A stretch of 6,410 nucleotides of DNA, taken from NCBI GenBank assembly GCA_965656935.1, contig CBFHMG010000020.1, positions 1 through 6,410 on the forward strand. The letters run 5' to 3'. The notes beneath the pieces are model-generated. The model saw nothing but the letters and a program-made list of their open reading frames with translations. It made no database searches and had not been told where the DNA came from. Below, in pieces: positions 1 through 5,467 of the stretch (position 1 is its first letter; every line of letters begins with the position of its first letter). This stretch comes from M30B80 sp965656935 (lineage in GTDB: Bacteria > Pseudomonadota > Alphaproteobacteria > Rhodobacterales > Rhodobacteraceae). A program made the translations under genes and the position numbers.

Positions 1-1
1 G

Positions 2-97
2 ATTGGACCTTTGCGCTTCAACTTCTCGCGCGCGCTGGACACACAGGCCTATGACCGGACCCGCGATTTCGATCTGACCATCGAAGCCCGTTTCTGA
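2..97 (+). CDS. bamA: BamA C-terminus (partial, 5' end outside window)
   Basis: The last 31 codons and stop of a gene entering from the left. The peptide starts IGPLRFNFSRAL and ends FDLTIEARF: an amphipathic beta-strand pattern with a terminal Phe, as expected for the final strands of an outer-membrane beta-barrel. GPLRF-N-F is typical of the last strands of BamA, the barrel core of the Bam complex that inserts outer-membrane proteins. Only this tail is visible, so the POTRA domains cannot be checked. The identification rests on the C-terminal pattern and on the neighbours: an OmpH/Skp-like chaperone 11 bases downstream, then lipid A genes, the usual alphaproteobacterial order. Another Omp85-family protein is the main alternative. 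Confidence 0.8.
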   Translation: MGPLRFNFSRALDTQAYDRTRDFDLTIEARF

Positions 98-108
98 GGC
101 GCGGTATC

Positions 109-777
109 ATGGCAGAAATTATGCCAAAAAGACAAAAGGGCGGGGCGCTTCGGGGCCTCGCCTTTGTCGTTGCATTAGGCTTTGCGGGCATGGCCTTCAC
201 GGGGGCCCCCAGCCTTTCGCAGGGGGCTGATCCCAGCCTGCAACCGCGCCAAGCACCGCTTGGCATTTTGGTGCTGGATCAGGAACAACTCTATTCCCAA
301 TCGCTTTACGGTATCCGCCTCAATCAGGAGTTGGAGGCTGCAGGCCAAGCCCTTGCCGCGGAAAACCGCGAGATCGAGGCATTGCTTACCGCCGAGGAGT
401 TGCGCCTGACGAATGAGCGCGCCACCATGGAGGCTGACGCTTTCCGCGCATTGGCAGATGAGTTTGACGCCCGCGTTGAAGATATCCGCAGCGCACAGGA
501 AACCAAGGCCCGTTCACTGACCCAACAGGCCGATCAGGGGCGCCAGCGCTTCTTTGATCTGGCCTTTCCGATCCTGATCGAATTGCTGGAAGACCAAAAC
601 GCAGGCGCGATCCTTGATAATCGCGCGGTGATCCTGTCGCCTGACAGCGCCGATATCACGCCGCAAGCCATTGCACGGATCAACGAGACCCTTGGCGCAG
701 GCGGCGATGCCCCTTTGCTGGATCTGGGTGTTCTCGCCCAACCCGTGCCGCGCGCGGCAGACCCGAACGACCCCTAG
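109..777 (+). CDS. OmpH/Skp-family periplasmic chaperone
   Basis: A 222-residue protein of the OmpH/Skp family, which holds unfolded outer-membrane proteins in the periplasm on their way to BamA. Residues 1-40 look like a signal peptide: basic KRQK at 7-10, a hydrophobic stretch at about 14-33 (LRGLAFVVALGFAG), then small residues. The mature part opens with GILVLDQEQLYSQS at about 52-65, the beta-strand that starts Skp domains. A long charged, Glu/Ala/Arg-rich helical region (about 72-150) fits the coiled-coil tentacles. The C-terminal part has VILSPDSADIT with D182, a common ending of alphaproteobacterial members. It starts 11 bases after the bamA stop, and GAGG at 96-99 overlapping that stop is a plausible ribosome binding site for the ATG at 109. 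The ATG at 121 is an equally possible start and keeps the whole signal. The acidic, proline-rich tail after about 196 looks unstructured. Confidence 0.85.
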   Translation: MAEIMPKRQKGGALRGLAFVVALGFAGMAFTGAPSLSQGADPSLQPRQAPLGILVLDQEQLYSQSLYGIRLNQELEAAGQALAAENREIEALLTAEELRLTNERATMEADAFRALADEFDARVEDIRSAQETKARSLTQQADQGRQRFFDLAFPILIELLEDQNAGAILDNRAVILSPDSADITPQAIARINETLGAGGDAPLLDLGVLAQPVPRAADPNDP

Positions 778-830
778 ATTTCAATCATTCGACCCCGCGC
801 CTTTGCGCGCGCGCGCTTGCCCGAAAGGGG

Positions 831-863
831 CCGAGTTGCTAGGAGGGTCGACAGACAACTCGG
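831..863 (+). repeat. Inverted repeat in the skp-fabZ gap
   Basis: CCGAGTTG (831-838) and CAACTCGG (856-863) form a perfect 8-bp stem around a 17-base loop holding AGGAGGG (841-847) and the palindrome GTCGAC. A second hairpin, CTCGG (859-863) with CCGAG (869-873), uses the same bases as the right arm, so the two structures exclude each other. No T-run follows, so it is not an ordinary intrinsic terminator. The rest of the 778-899 gap holds a GC-alternating run (805-816), a small hairpin CGCGC/GCGCG (796-809), and the fabZ ribosome binding site GGAAAGGA (882-889). Function is unknown. Confidence 0.6.
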
Positions 864-899
864 ATCACCCGAGACAGACACGGAAAGGATACCAAGCGC

Positions 900-1382
900 A
901 TGACGGCTGAAACACCGACCTCCGCCGATATTCACTTGATCCAGAAGATCATTCCCCATCGCTACCCCTTTCTGTTGATCGATAAAGTCAAAGATATCGT
1001 GCCCTTCACCTCGGCCACGGGCATCAAGAATGTGACCTTCAATGAGCCGCATTTCCAAGGCCATTTCCCCGGCGCGCCGATCATGCCCGGTGTCACCATC
1101 ATCGAGGCGATGGCCCAAACCGCCGCCGTCATGGTGGGGGTCAGCGCCGACATGGCCGATAAGGAATTGCTGGTCTATTTCATGGGCATCGACAAAACCA
1201 AATTCCGCCGCAAGGTTATTCCAGGCGATGTGCTGGAGATGGAGGTCACGGTCACCCGTGGCAAACCTGGCGGCAAGGTCTGGAAATTCGAAGGCCGCGC
1301 CACGGTCGAGGGCGAATTGGCCGCCGAGGCCGAGTTTACCGCGATGATGGACTTGCCTGCGGATGCAGGCGGGGCTGCGTGA
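900..1382 (+). CDS. fabZ: 3-hydroxyacyl-ACP dehydratase FabZ
   Basis: A 160-residue hotdog-fold dehydratase that removes water from (3R)-hydroxyacyl-ACP to give trans-2-enoyl-ACP in cytoplasmic fatty acid elongation. Clear family motifs are HRYPFLLIDKV at 20-30 and GHFPGAPIMPGV at 54-65, followed by IIEAMAQ. The catalytic pair is visible as H55 (in GHFPG) and E69 (in IIEAMAQ), matching E. coli FabZ His54 and Glu68. The rest, KFRRKVIPGD and a short EFTAMM end, is also typical, and the length is normal (E. coli 151). The ATG at 900 has GGAAAGGA at 882-889 upstream. Its TGA stop (1380-1382) abuts the lpxA ATG, so the two are probably translationally coupled. The pairing makes sense because FabZ and LpxA compete for 3-hydroxyacyl-ACP, so their ratio balances phospholipid against lipid A. 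Confidence 0.97.
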   Translation: MTAETPTSADIHLIQKIIPHRYPFLLIDKVKDIVPFTSATGIKNVTFNEPHFQGHFPGAPIMPGVTIIEAMAQTAAVMVGVSADMADKELLVYFMGIDKTKFRRKVIPGDVLEMEVTVTRGKPGGKVWKFEGRATVEGELAAEAEFTAMMDLPADAGGAA

Positions 1383-2183
1383 ATGGCGATTGACCCGACA
1401 TCCGTGATCCACCCATCGGCTGTGATCGAAGAGGGGGCCGTGATCGGCCCTGACTGCCGTATCGGGCCTTTCTGTGTGGTCGGCCCCGAGGTGACACTCA
1501 AGAGCGGGGTTGAGCTGAAATCCCATGCCGTGGTCACAGGTCTGACCGAGATCGGCGATGAAACGGTGATCTTTCCTTTCGCCAATATCGGCGAGATCCC
1601 GCAAGACCTGAAATATGCAGGCGAGAAGACCTCGCTGGTCGTGGGCAAGCGCAACCGTATCCGCGAAGGTGTGACGATGAATTCGGGCACCGAAGGCGGG
1701 GGCGGGGTGACGCGTATCGGCGATGATGGACTGTTTATGACAGGGGCGCATGTGGGCCATGATGCGCAGGTCGGTAATCATGTGATTGTGGCCAATCAAT
1801 CCGCAATCGCGGGGCATTGTATCATCGAGGATAATGTCATCATTGGCGGCCTGTCGGGCATCCACCAATTCGTTCGCATCGGCAAAGGCGCGATCATCGG
1901 CGCCGTGACCATGGTGACCAATGACGTGATCCCTTACGGGCTTGTTCAAGGGCCGCGTGGTGCGTTGGACGGGCTGAACCTTGTGGGCCTAAAGCGGCGT
2001 GGCGTGCCCAAGGAAGATATCACCGCTTTGCGCGCCGCCTATCAGGCGCTGGCGCAGGGCGAGGGGGCCTTTCAGGAACGCGCGCAGCGGCTCTCGGCGG
2101 ATGATCCGACCTCGGATTATGTGCGCGATCTGGTCGATTTTGTTTTGAAGGGCTCGGATCGGTCCTTCCTGACCCCGAGGTAG
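1383..2183 (+). CDS. lpxA: UDP-N-acetylglucosamine acyltransferase LpxA
   Basis: A 266-residue acyltransferase for the first step of lipid A synthesis, transferring a 3-hydroxyacyl chain from ACP to the 3-OH of UDP-GlcNAc in the cytoplasm. The first 190 or so residues show the hexapeptide rhythm of a left-handed beta-helix (IHPSAVIEEGAVIGPDCRIG and onward). The catalytic histidine is H126 in GAHVGHDAQVGN (E. coli His125). H123, H145 (AGH) and H161 (GIHQF) match E. coli His122, His144 and His160. The C-terminal helical part has the expected GLKRRGVPKEDI at about 202-213. Residue 174, aligned by hand to the E. coli hydrocarbon-ruler Gly173, is alanine. Length is as expected (E. coli 262). The start directly follows the fabZ stop, with GGGG at 1371-1374 as a ribosome binding site. 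Confidence 0.97.
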   Translation: MAIDPTSVIHPSAVIEEGAVIGPDCRIGPFCVVGPEVTLKSGVELKSHAVVTGLTEIGDETVIFPFANIGEIPQDLKYAGEKTSLVVGKRNRIREGVTMNSGTEGGGGVTRIGDDGLFMTGAHVGHDAQVGNHVIVANQSAIAGHCIIEDNVIIGGLSGIHQFVRIGKGAIIGAVTMVTNDVIPYGLVQGPRGALDGLNLVGLKRRGVPKEDITALRAAYQALAQGEGAFQERAQRLSADDPTSDYVRDLVDFVLKGSDRSFLTPR

Positions 2184-2188
2184 CTTTG

Positions 2189-2971
2189 ATGACGCGCGCA
2201 ATTCTGTCAGGGGCAGGGCGGTTGCCCGCATTGCTGCTAGAGGCAGGACCGGCCCATATTGTGCAATTCGAAGGTGTCCCCAGCACCCCGCTGGACGCCC
2301 CCCTGATTGAGGCGCGGTTTGAACAGCTTGGCGGATTGTTCGAGGCTTTGAAAGCCGAAGGTGTCACCGAGCTGTGCTTGGCTGGCGCGATGACACGCCC
2401 CATTCTTGACCCTTCCGCCTTTGATCCGCGCACAGTTGAATTGATGCCGCGTATCCTGCCGACCTTGTCGCGCGGGGATGATGCTTTGCTATCCACCATC
2501 GTCTCGATCCTTGAGGATGAAGGCTTCTCGATTTTGGGTGCGCATGACATCCGCCCCGATCTTCTGGCCGAACAAGGCGTTCTGGCGGGTATGGTCAGCG
2601 ATGCCAAGCGCAGCGATGCCGCGCGCGCGCGCGCTGTGCTGGAGGCGCTTTCGCCCTTGGATGTGGGGCAGGTGGCCGTGGCCTCCAAAGGGCAGGTTTT
2701 GGCGATTGAAACCGCACCTGGCACGGATGCGATGCTGGATTTCATTGCCAAACAGGCACCAAGCTCGGGCGGGGTCTTTGTCAAACGGGCCAAGCAGGGG
2801 CAAGATTTGCGGGTTGATATGCCCTCGATCGGGCCAGATACCCTGCGCCGCGCCGATGAGGCAGGCCTGTCGGGACTGTGTATCGAGGCAGGCGGCGTGC
2901 TTGTTCTGGACCGCGAGGATGTGATCTCGGAGGCTCAGGCTCGCGGGATCGCCCTGTGGGCCGAGGCGTGA
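2189..2971 (+). CDS. lpxI: UDP-2,3-diacylglucosamine pyrophosphatase LpxI
   Basis: A 260-residue LpxI protein (DUF1009 family). It hydrolyses UDP-2,3-diacylglucosamine to lipid X and UMP, replacing LpxH in alphaproteobacteria, and is cytoplasmic or at the inner membrane. Family features: the N-terminal RAILSGAGRLPALL, LCLAGAMTRP at about 62-71, RGDDALLSTIVSILEDEGF at about 95-113, AIETAPGTDAML at 172-183, RVDMPSIGPDT at 208-218, and the end GLCIEAGGVLVLDRE. D210 in RVDMPSIG probably corresponds to the essential aspartate shown in Caulobacter LpxI; that match is by motif, not alignment. The ATG at 2189 is preferred over the TTG just before it (2186) because GAGG at 2177-2180 is well spaced. 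It sits 5 bases after the lpxA stop and overlaps lpxB by 4 bases, fitting one transcript. Confidence 0.95.
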   Translation: MTRAILSGAGRLPALLLEAGPAHIVQFEGVPSTPLDAPLIEARFEQLGGLFEALKAEGVTELCLAGAMTRPILDPSAFDPRTVELMPRILPTLSRGDDALLSTIVSILEDEGFSILGAHDIRPDLLAEQGVLAGMVSDAKRSDAARARAVLEALSPLDVGQVAVASKGQVLAIETAPGTDAMLDFIAKQAPSSGGVFVKRAKQGQDLRVDMPSIGPDTLRRADEAGLSGLCIEAGGVLVLDREDVISEAQARGIALWAEA

Positions 2972-4164
2972 GCCAGCGTTTTTTCCTGATCGCCGGCGAG
3001 GCCTCGGGCGATCGGCTTGGCGCAGCGCTGATTGCAGGTCTGCGCAGCCTTGCCCCCGATGCCGCGTTTTTCGGCGTCGGTGGCCCGATGATGGAGGCCC
3101 AAGGCCTGCAATCGATCTTTCCGATGGAAGAGTTGAGCGTGATGGGGCTGGCCGAGGTCTTGCCGCGCCTGCGGTCGCTGTTCAAACGGCGCGATCAGGC
3201 GGTTGAGGCCGCCCTTGCAATCAAACCCGATGCCTTGATCACAATCGACAGCCCTGATTTCTGCTTGCGCGTGGCCAAAAAACTGCGCCGCGCTGATCCG
3301 AGCATCCCCACAATCCATTATGTGGCCCCCTCGGTTTGGGCATGGCGGCCGAAACGGGCCGAGAAAATGGCCCGCCATATTGATCATGTTTTGGCGCTTT
3401 TGCCGTTCGAGCCGCCCTATATGCAGGTGGCGGGGATGAGCTGCGATTTCGTGGGCCACCCTGTTGTGGCCGAGCCCTTGGCCAGCGCCGAGGAGGCCGC
3501 CCAGTTTCGCGCCGCCGAGGGCATTGCGCCCGATGCGCCGCTGGTTCTTGTCCTGCCGGGCTCGCGCCGCTCAGAGGTAGGGCGATTGGCGGATCGCTTT
3601 GGCCAAACATTGGCGCTTCTATCGGAGCGCATTCCAGATCTTCAGGTGGTGCTGCCCGCAGCCGAGCATGTTGCGGGTTTGGTCAATGAAAAGGCCGCGC
3701 TTTGGGATGTGCCTGTCACCATTCTGGACCCGCGCGAAACCAGTGCCGAGGATTTCGCCGCCCGCAAACGGGCCGCTTTCGCGGCGGCCAATGTGGCGCT
3801 TGCGGCCTCGGGCACTGTTAGTCTGGAACTTGCAGCCGCAAATACGCCTATGGTTGTGGCCTATGACATGAATTGGCTGTCGCGCCAGATCATCGGCTCG
3901 ATGCTGCAGGTGGACACGGTGACCTTGGTCAATCTGGTCAGCGAGACCCGCGCCGTGCCCGAATATTTGGGCGAGCTATGCCGCCCCGATATGATCGCTG
4001 CCGCCCTGACCGAGATATTATCGAACGAAACGGTGCGGCTCGAACAGCTCAATGCCGCCGAGGTGACCATGCAGCGCCTTGGTTTGGGCGGGCCTGCGCC
4101 CGGTCTGCGGGCGGCACAATCGGTTTTGGCTGCAATTCAGGCCAAAAAAGATGGGGTAAAATAA
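2968..4164 (+). CDS. lpxB: Lipid-A-disaccharide synthase LpxB
   Basis: A 398-residue GT-B glycosyltransferase (family GT19) that joins UDP-2,3-diacylglucosamine and lipid X into the beta-1,6 disaccharide 1-phosphate, working at the cytoplasmic face of the inner membrane. From the chosen start, motifs are FFLIAGEASGDRLGA (5-19), GVGGPMMEAQGL (about 37-48), ITIDSPDF (91-98), HYVAPSVWAWRPKRA (117-131), VGHPVV, LPGSRRSEVGRL (196-207), ASGTVSLELAAANTP (279-293) and VVAYDMN (295-301). Length agrees with the family (E. coli 382). The start is a GTG whose last two bases begin the lpxI stop (GTGA overlap). The open frame extends further upstream, but that part is unrelated to LpxB, and no in-frame ATG fits before the conserved AGEASGD. 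The ribosome binding site is weak (GGG at 2958-2960), so translation probably depends on coupling to lpxI. Confidence 0.96.
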   Translation: MSQRFFLIAGEASGDRLGAALIAGLRSLAPDAAFFGVGGPMMEAQGLQSIFPMEELSVMGLAEVLPRLRSLFKRRDQAVEAALAIKPDALITIDSPDFCLRVAKKLRRADPSIPTIHYVAPSVWAWRPKRAEKMARHIDHVLALLPFEPPYMQVAGMSCDFVGHPVVAEPLASAEEAAQFRAAEGIAPDAPLVLVLPGSRRSEVGRLADRFGQTLALLSERIPDLQVVLPAAEHVAGLVNEKAALWDVPVTILDPRETSAEDFAARKRAAFAAANVALAASGTVSLELAAANTPMVVAYDMNWLSRQIIGSMLQVDTVTLVNLVSETRAVPEYLGELCRPDMIAAALTEILSNETVRLEQLNAAEVTMQRLGLGGPAPGLRAAQSVLAAIQAKKDGVK

Positions 4165-4216
4165 TACCCAATTATTAAGCCATTGTTTTTGCTTTATAAA
4201 GTTAAATTCATGGTGC

Positions 4217-4247
4217 TTGACCTGCATCTGTCTTTGCCGCATATACC
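4217..4247 (+). promoter_or_regulatory. Candidate promoter for rplM-rpsI
   Basis: TTGACC (4217-4222) matches the -35 consensus at five of six positions. A TATA-containing -10 lies at 4240-4247: CATATA gives a 17-base spacer, TATACC a 19-base spacer. The upstream 4165-4210 stretch is strikingly AT-rich for this genome and could act as an UP-like element. Transcription would start near 4250-4255. A weaker alternative -10, TATAAA at 4195-4200, has no good -35. Inferred from sequence only. Confidence 0.45.
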
Positions 4248-4261
4248 CGCCATCCCAACCG

Positions 4262-4288
4262 AGGCAGGGGCCTTCCCCTGTCTTTTTT
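4262..4288 (+). terminator. Intrinsic-terminator-like hairpin upstream of rplM
   Basis: GGCAGGGG (4263-4270) pairs with CCCCTGTC (4275-4282): eight pairs including one G-U, loop CCTT, followed by six T (4283-4288). An extra A-T pair can form at 4262/4283. It may end the lpx operon transcript about 100 bases after lpxB. It also lies just downstream of the candidate rplM promoter, so it may instead be part of the rplM leader. Confidence 0.7.
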
Positions 4289-4297
4289 GGTTGCTCT

Positions 4298-4328
4298 GCC
4301 CGAAGGGGCTGGCATTTTGCTAAGGAAG
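4298..4328 (+). promoter_or_regulatory. rplM leader hairpin and Shine-Dalgarno
   Basis: GCCC (4298-4301) and GGGC (4306-4309) form a short stem with a GAAG loop. AAGGAAG (4322-4328) is a strong ribosome binding site six bases before the rplM ATG at 4335, and it decides that start over in-frame upstream TTG codons. GGAAG here and the GAAGG at 4302-4306 can each pair with CTTC-type bases in the loop of the preceding hairpin (4271-4276). Confidence 0.5.
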
Positions 4329-4334
4329 AAGCAC

Positions 4335-4793
4335 ATGAAAACCTTTACCGCTACTCCGGCGGATATCGACAAGCAGTGGATCGTGATCGACGCCGAAGGC
4401 GTTGTTCTGGGTCGTCTTGCATCGATCATCGCCATGCGGCTGCGCGGCAAGCACAAGCCGAGCTTCACGCCCCATATGGATATGGGCGACAATGTCATCG
4501 TCATCAACGCCGATAAGGTGCAGGTGACAGGCAAAAAGCGTGACAAGCCGAACTACTGGCACACTGGCTATCCAGGCGGCATCAAGAGCCGTACAACTGG
4601 CCAGATCCTCGAGGGCAAATACCCCGAGCGCGTCGTGATGCAGGCCGTCAAGCGCATGCTTCCCGGTGGCCCGTTGAGCCGTCAGCAGATGACAAATCTG
4701 CGTGTATATGCAGGTGGCACCCACCCGCATGAGGCACAAGATCCAACCGTTCTGGACGTCAAGTCCATGAACCCCAAGAATACGCGGAGCTAA
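4335..4793 (+). CDS. rplM: 50S ribosomal protein L13
   Basis: A 152-residue L13, an early-assembling protein of the large ribosomal subunit that binds 23S rRNA. Visible family features: the N-terminal MKTF and WIVIDAEGVVLGRLAS (about 15-30), ALRGKHKPSFTP-like basic segment (here MRLRGKHKPSFTP at about 34-46), GDNVIVINADKVQVTGKK (51-68), YWHTGYPGGIK (about 74-84), and the signature MLPGGPLSRQQMTNLRVYAGGTHPHEAQ-type region at about 108-134, rich in conserved Gly, Pro and His. It is about ten residues longer than E. coli L13, as usual in alphaproteobacteria. The frame is open to 4287, but the ATG at 4335 has the Shine-Dalgarno and matches the L13 N-terminus. rpsI follows after two bases, the standard L13-S9 operon. 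In E. coli this operon is autoregulated by L13; whether this leader does so is not known. Confidence 0.98.
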   Translation: MKTFTATPADIDKQWIVIDAEGVVLGRLASIIAMRLRGKHKPSFTPHMDMGDNVIVINADKVQVTGKKRDKPNYWHTGYPGGIKSRTTGQILEGKYPERVVMQAVKRMLPGGPLSRQQMTNLRVYAGGTHPHEAQDPTVLDVKSMNPKNTRS

Positions 4794-4795
4794 TC

Positions 4796-5293
4796 ATGGC
4801 CGACACACTCTCTTCGCTCGATGAGCTGAAAGGCGCTGTGGCCGAGGGCGCAGCCCCTGACGCCATGGCAGTTGCCTCCACCCCAGTTGAGCCTATGCGC
4901 GACGCGCTTGGCCGTGCTTATGCCACTGGTAAGCGGAAAGATGCGATTGCTCGTGTCTGGATCAAGCCGGGTTCCGGCAAGGTCACCGTCAATGGCAAGC
5001 CAATCAACACCTATTTCGCACGCCCCGTTCTTCAGATGATCCTGCGCCAGCCGTTCACGGTTGCAGGCGTTGAAGATCAGTTTGACGTGATGGCCACCGT
5101 TAAAGGCGGCGGTTTGTCTGGTCAGGCGGGTGCGGTGAAGCATGGTATCTCGAAAGCATTGCAGTTGTATGAGCCCTCCTTGCGTGGCGCTCTGAAAGCC
5201 GCTGGCTTCCTGACCCGTGACAGCCGCGTTGTTGAGCGTAAGAAGTTCGGTAAGGCGAAAGCCCGTAAGAGCTTCCAGTTCTCGAAGCGTTAA
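4796..5293 (+). CDS. rpsI: 30S ribosomal protein S9
   Basis: A 165-residue S9 of the small subunit, whose C-terminal tail reaches the decoding-site tRNA. The core begins at YATGKRKDAIARVWIKPG (42-59) and continues with VNGKPINTYF, GGGLSGQAGAVKHGISKAL (the Gly-rich S9 signature region), LTRDSRVVERKKFGKAKARKSFQFSKR. The terminal S-K-R is the conserved tail that contacts P-site tRNA. The first 40 or so residues (acidic, Ala-rich, MADTLSSLDELKG onward) are an extension absent from E. coli S9 (130 residues) and usual in alphaproteobacteria. The start is supported by GGAG at 4786-4789, inside the end of rplM. The frame is intact to its stop, so the integrated element downstream has not disrupted the protein. 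Confidence 0.98.
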   Translation: MADTLSSLDELKGAVAEGAAPDAMAVASTPVEPMRDALGRAYATGKRKDAIARVWIKPGSGKVTVNGKPINTYFARPVLQMILRQPFTVAGVEDQFDVMATVKGGGLSGQAGAVKHGISKALQLYEPSLRGALKAAGFLTRDSRVVERKKFGKAKARKSFQFSKR

Positions 5294-5310
5294 TTCTGCA
5301 TTTACAGAAT
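5293..5310. repeat. Inverted repeat at the rpsI stop codon
   Basis: ATTCTG (5293-5298) and CAGAAT (5305-5310) are perfect 6-base inverted repeats separated by six bases (CATTTA). The left arm includes the last base of the rpsI stop. The geometry, inverted half-sites around a 6-8-base spacer, is that of a tyrosine recombinase core site, and an integrase gene lies about 160 bases downstream. A weak RNA hairpin is the alternative. The att role is inference. Confidence 0.4.
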
Positions 5311-5324
5311 ATACAACAAAAACA

Positions 5325-5356
5325 ATGGCTTGCAAGAAATTGCGAGCCATTTTTTT
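5325..5356 (+). terminator. Intrinsic terminator of rplM-rpsI
   Basis: ATGGCTTGCAA (5325-5335) pairs with TTGCGAGCCAT (5340-5350): eleven pairs with one T-G wobble, closed by a GAAA tetraloop and followed by six more T (5351-5356). It starts 31 bases after the rpsI stop. This is a strong rho-independent terminator that should isolate the ribosomal operon from the integrase gene. Confidence 0.93.
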
Positions 5357-5358
5357 AT

Positions 5359-5463
5359 GTCCCGAGAGAGTCCCGAATGCTGATTTTGCACGGTTTTTCT
5401 TGCCAAAAAGTCACGATCCAGTCACGTTGAGTTTGCAGTTCTCATGTGAAGGTTTCAGTTCTC
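5359..5463. repeat. Cluster of short direct repeats before the integrase
   Basis: Three repeat pairs lie in this 110-base non-coding stretch. GTCCCGA occurs at 5359-5365 and 5370-5376 (period 11). AGTCACG occurs at 5409-5415 and 5420-5426 (period 11). CAGTTCTC, preceded by GTTT, occurs at 5436-5443 and 5456-5463 (period 20). The first two pairs are variants of one another (AGTC[CA]CGA). Direct repeats spaced by about one or two helical turns next to an integrase gene suggest arm-type binding sites for the integrase, or sites for an excisionase or repressor. Confidence 0.6.
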
Positions 5464-5467
5464 GGCA

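Noticed and set aside
774..1949. Long open frame on the minus strand (391 codons) opposite fabZ and lpxA
   Set aside because: It is antisense to two well-identified genes and rich in His, Asp and Arg, as expected of the complement of GC-rich codons. It shows no recognisable domain.
2878..2967. Upstream start for LpxB giving 428 residues
   Set aside because: The added residues overlap lpxI and are an Arg/Gly-rich out-of-frame reading; LpxB homologues begin just before the AGEASGD motif, which fits the GTG at 2968.
4210..4323. A 37-codon ORF in the lpxB-rplM gap, ending in the TAA that overlaps the rplM Shine-Dalgarno
   Set aside because: It has no ribosome binding site, runs through the candidate promoter and the terminator hairpin, and its peptide has no leader-peptide feature such as a run of one amino acid. 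A leaderless transcript from the TATAAA at 4195 could rescue it, but I see no good -35 for that.
4287..4334. N-terminal extension of L13 from an upstream TTG
   Set aside because: The ATG at 4335 has a strong Shine-Dalgarno and gives the conserved MKTF start; the upstream codons cover the leader hairpin.
5357..5400. tRNA-like 3' end (GAGTCCCGA-like words) as an integration target
   Set aside because: The words resemble a T-arm, but no acceptor stem, anticodon arm or CCA end can be built around them; they are better seen as short direct repeats.
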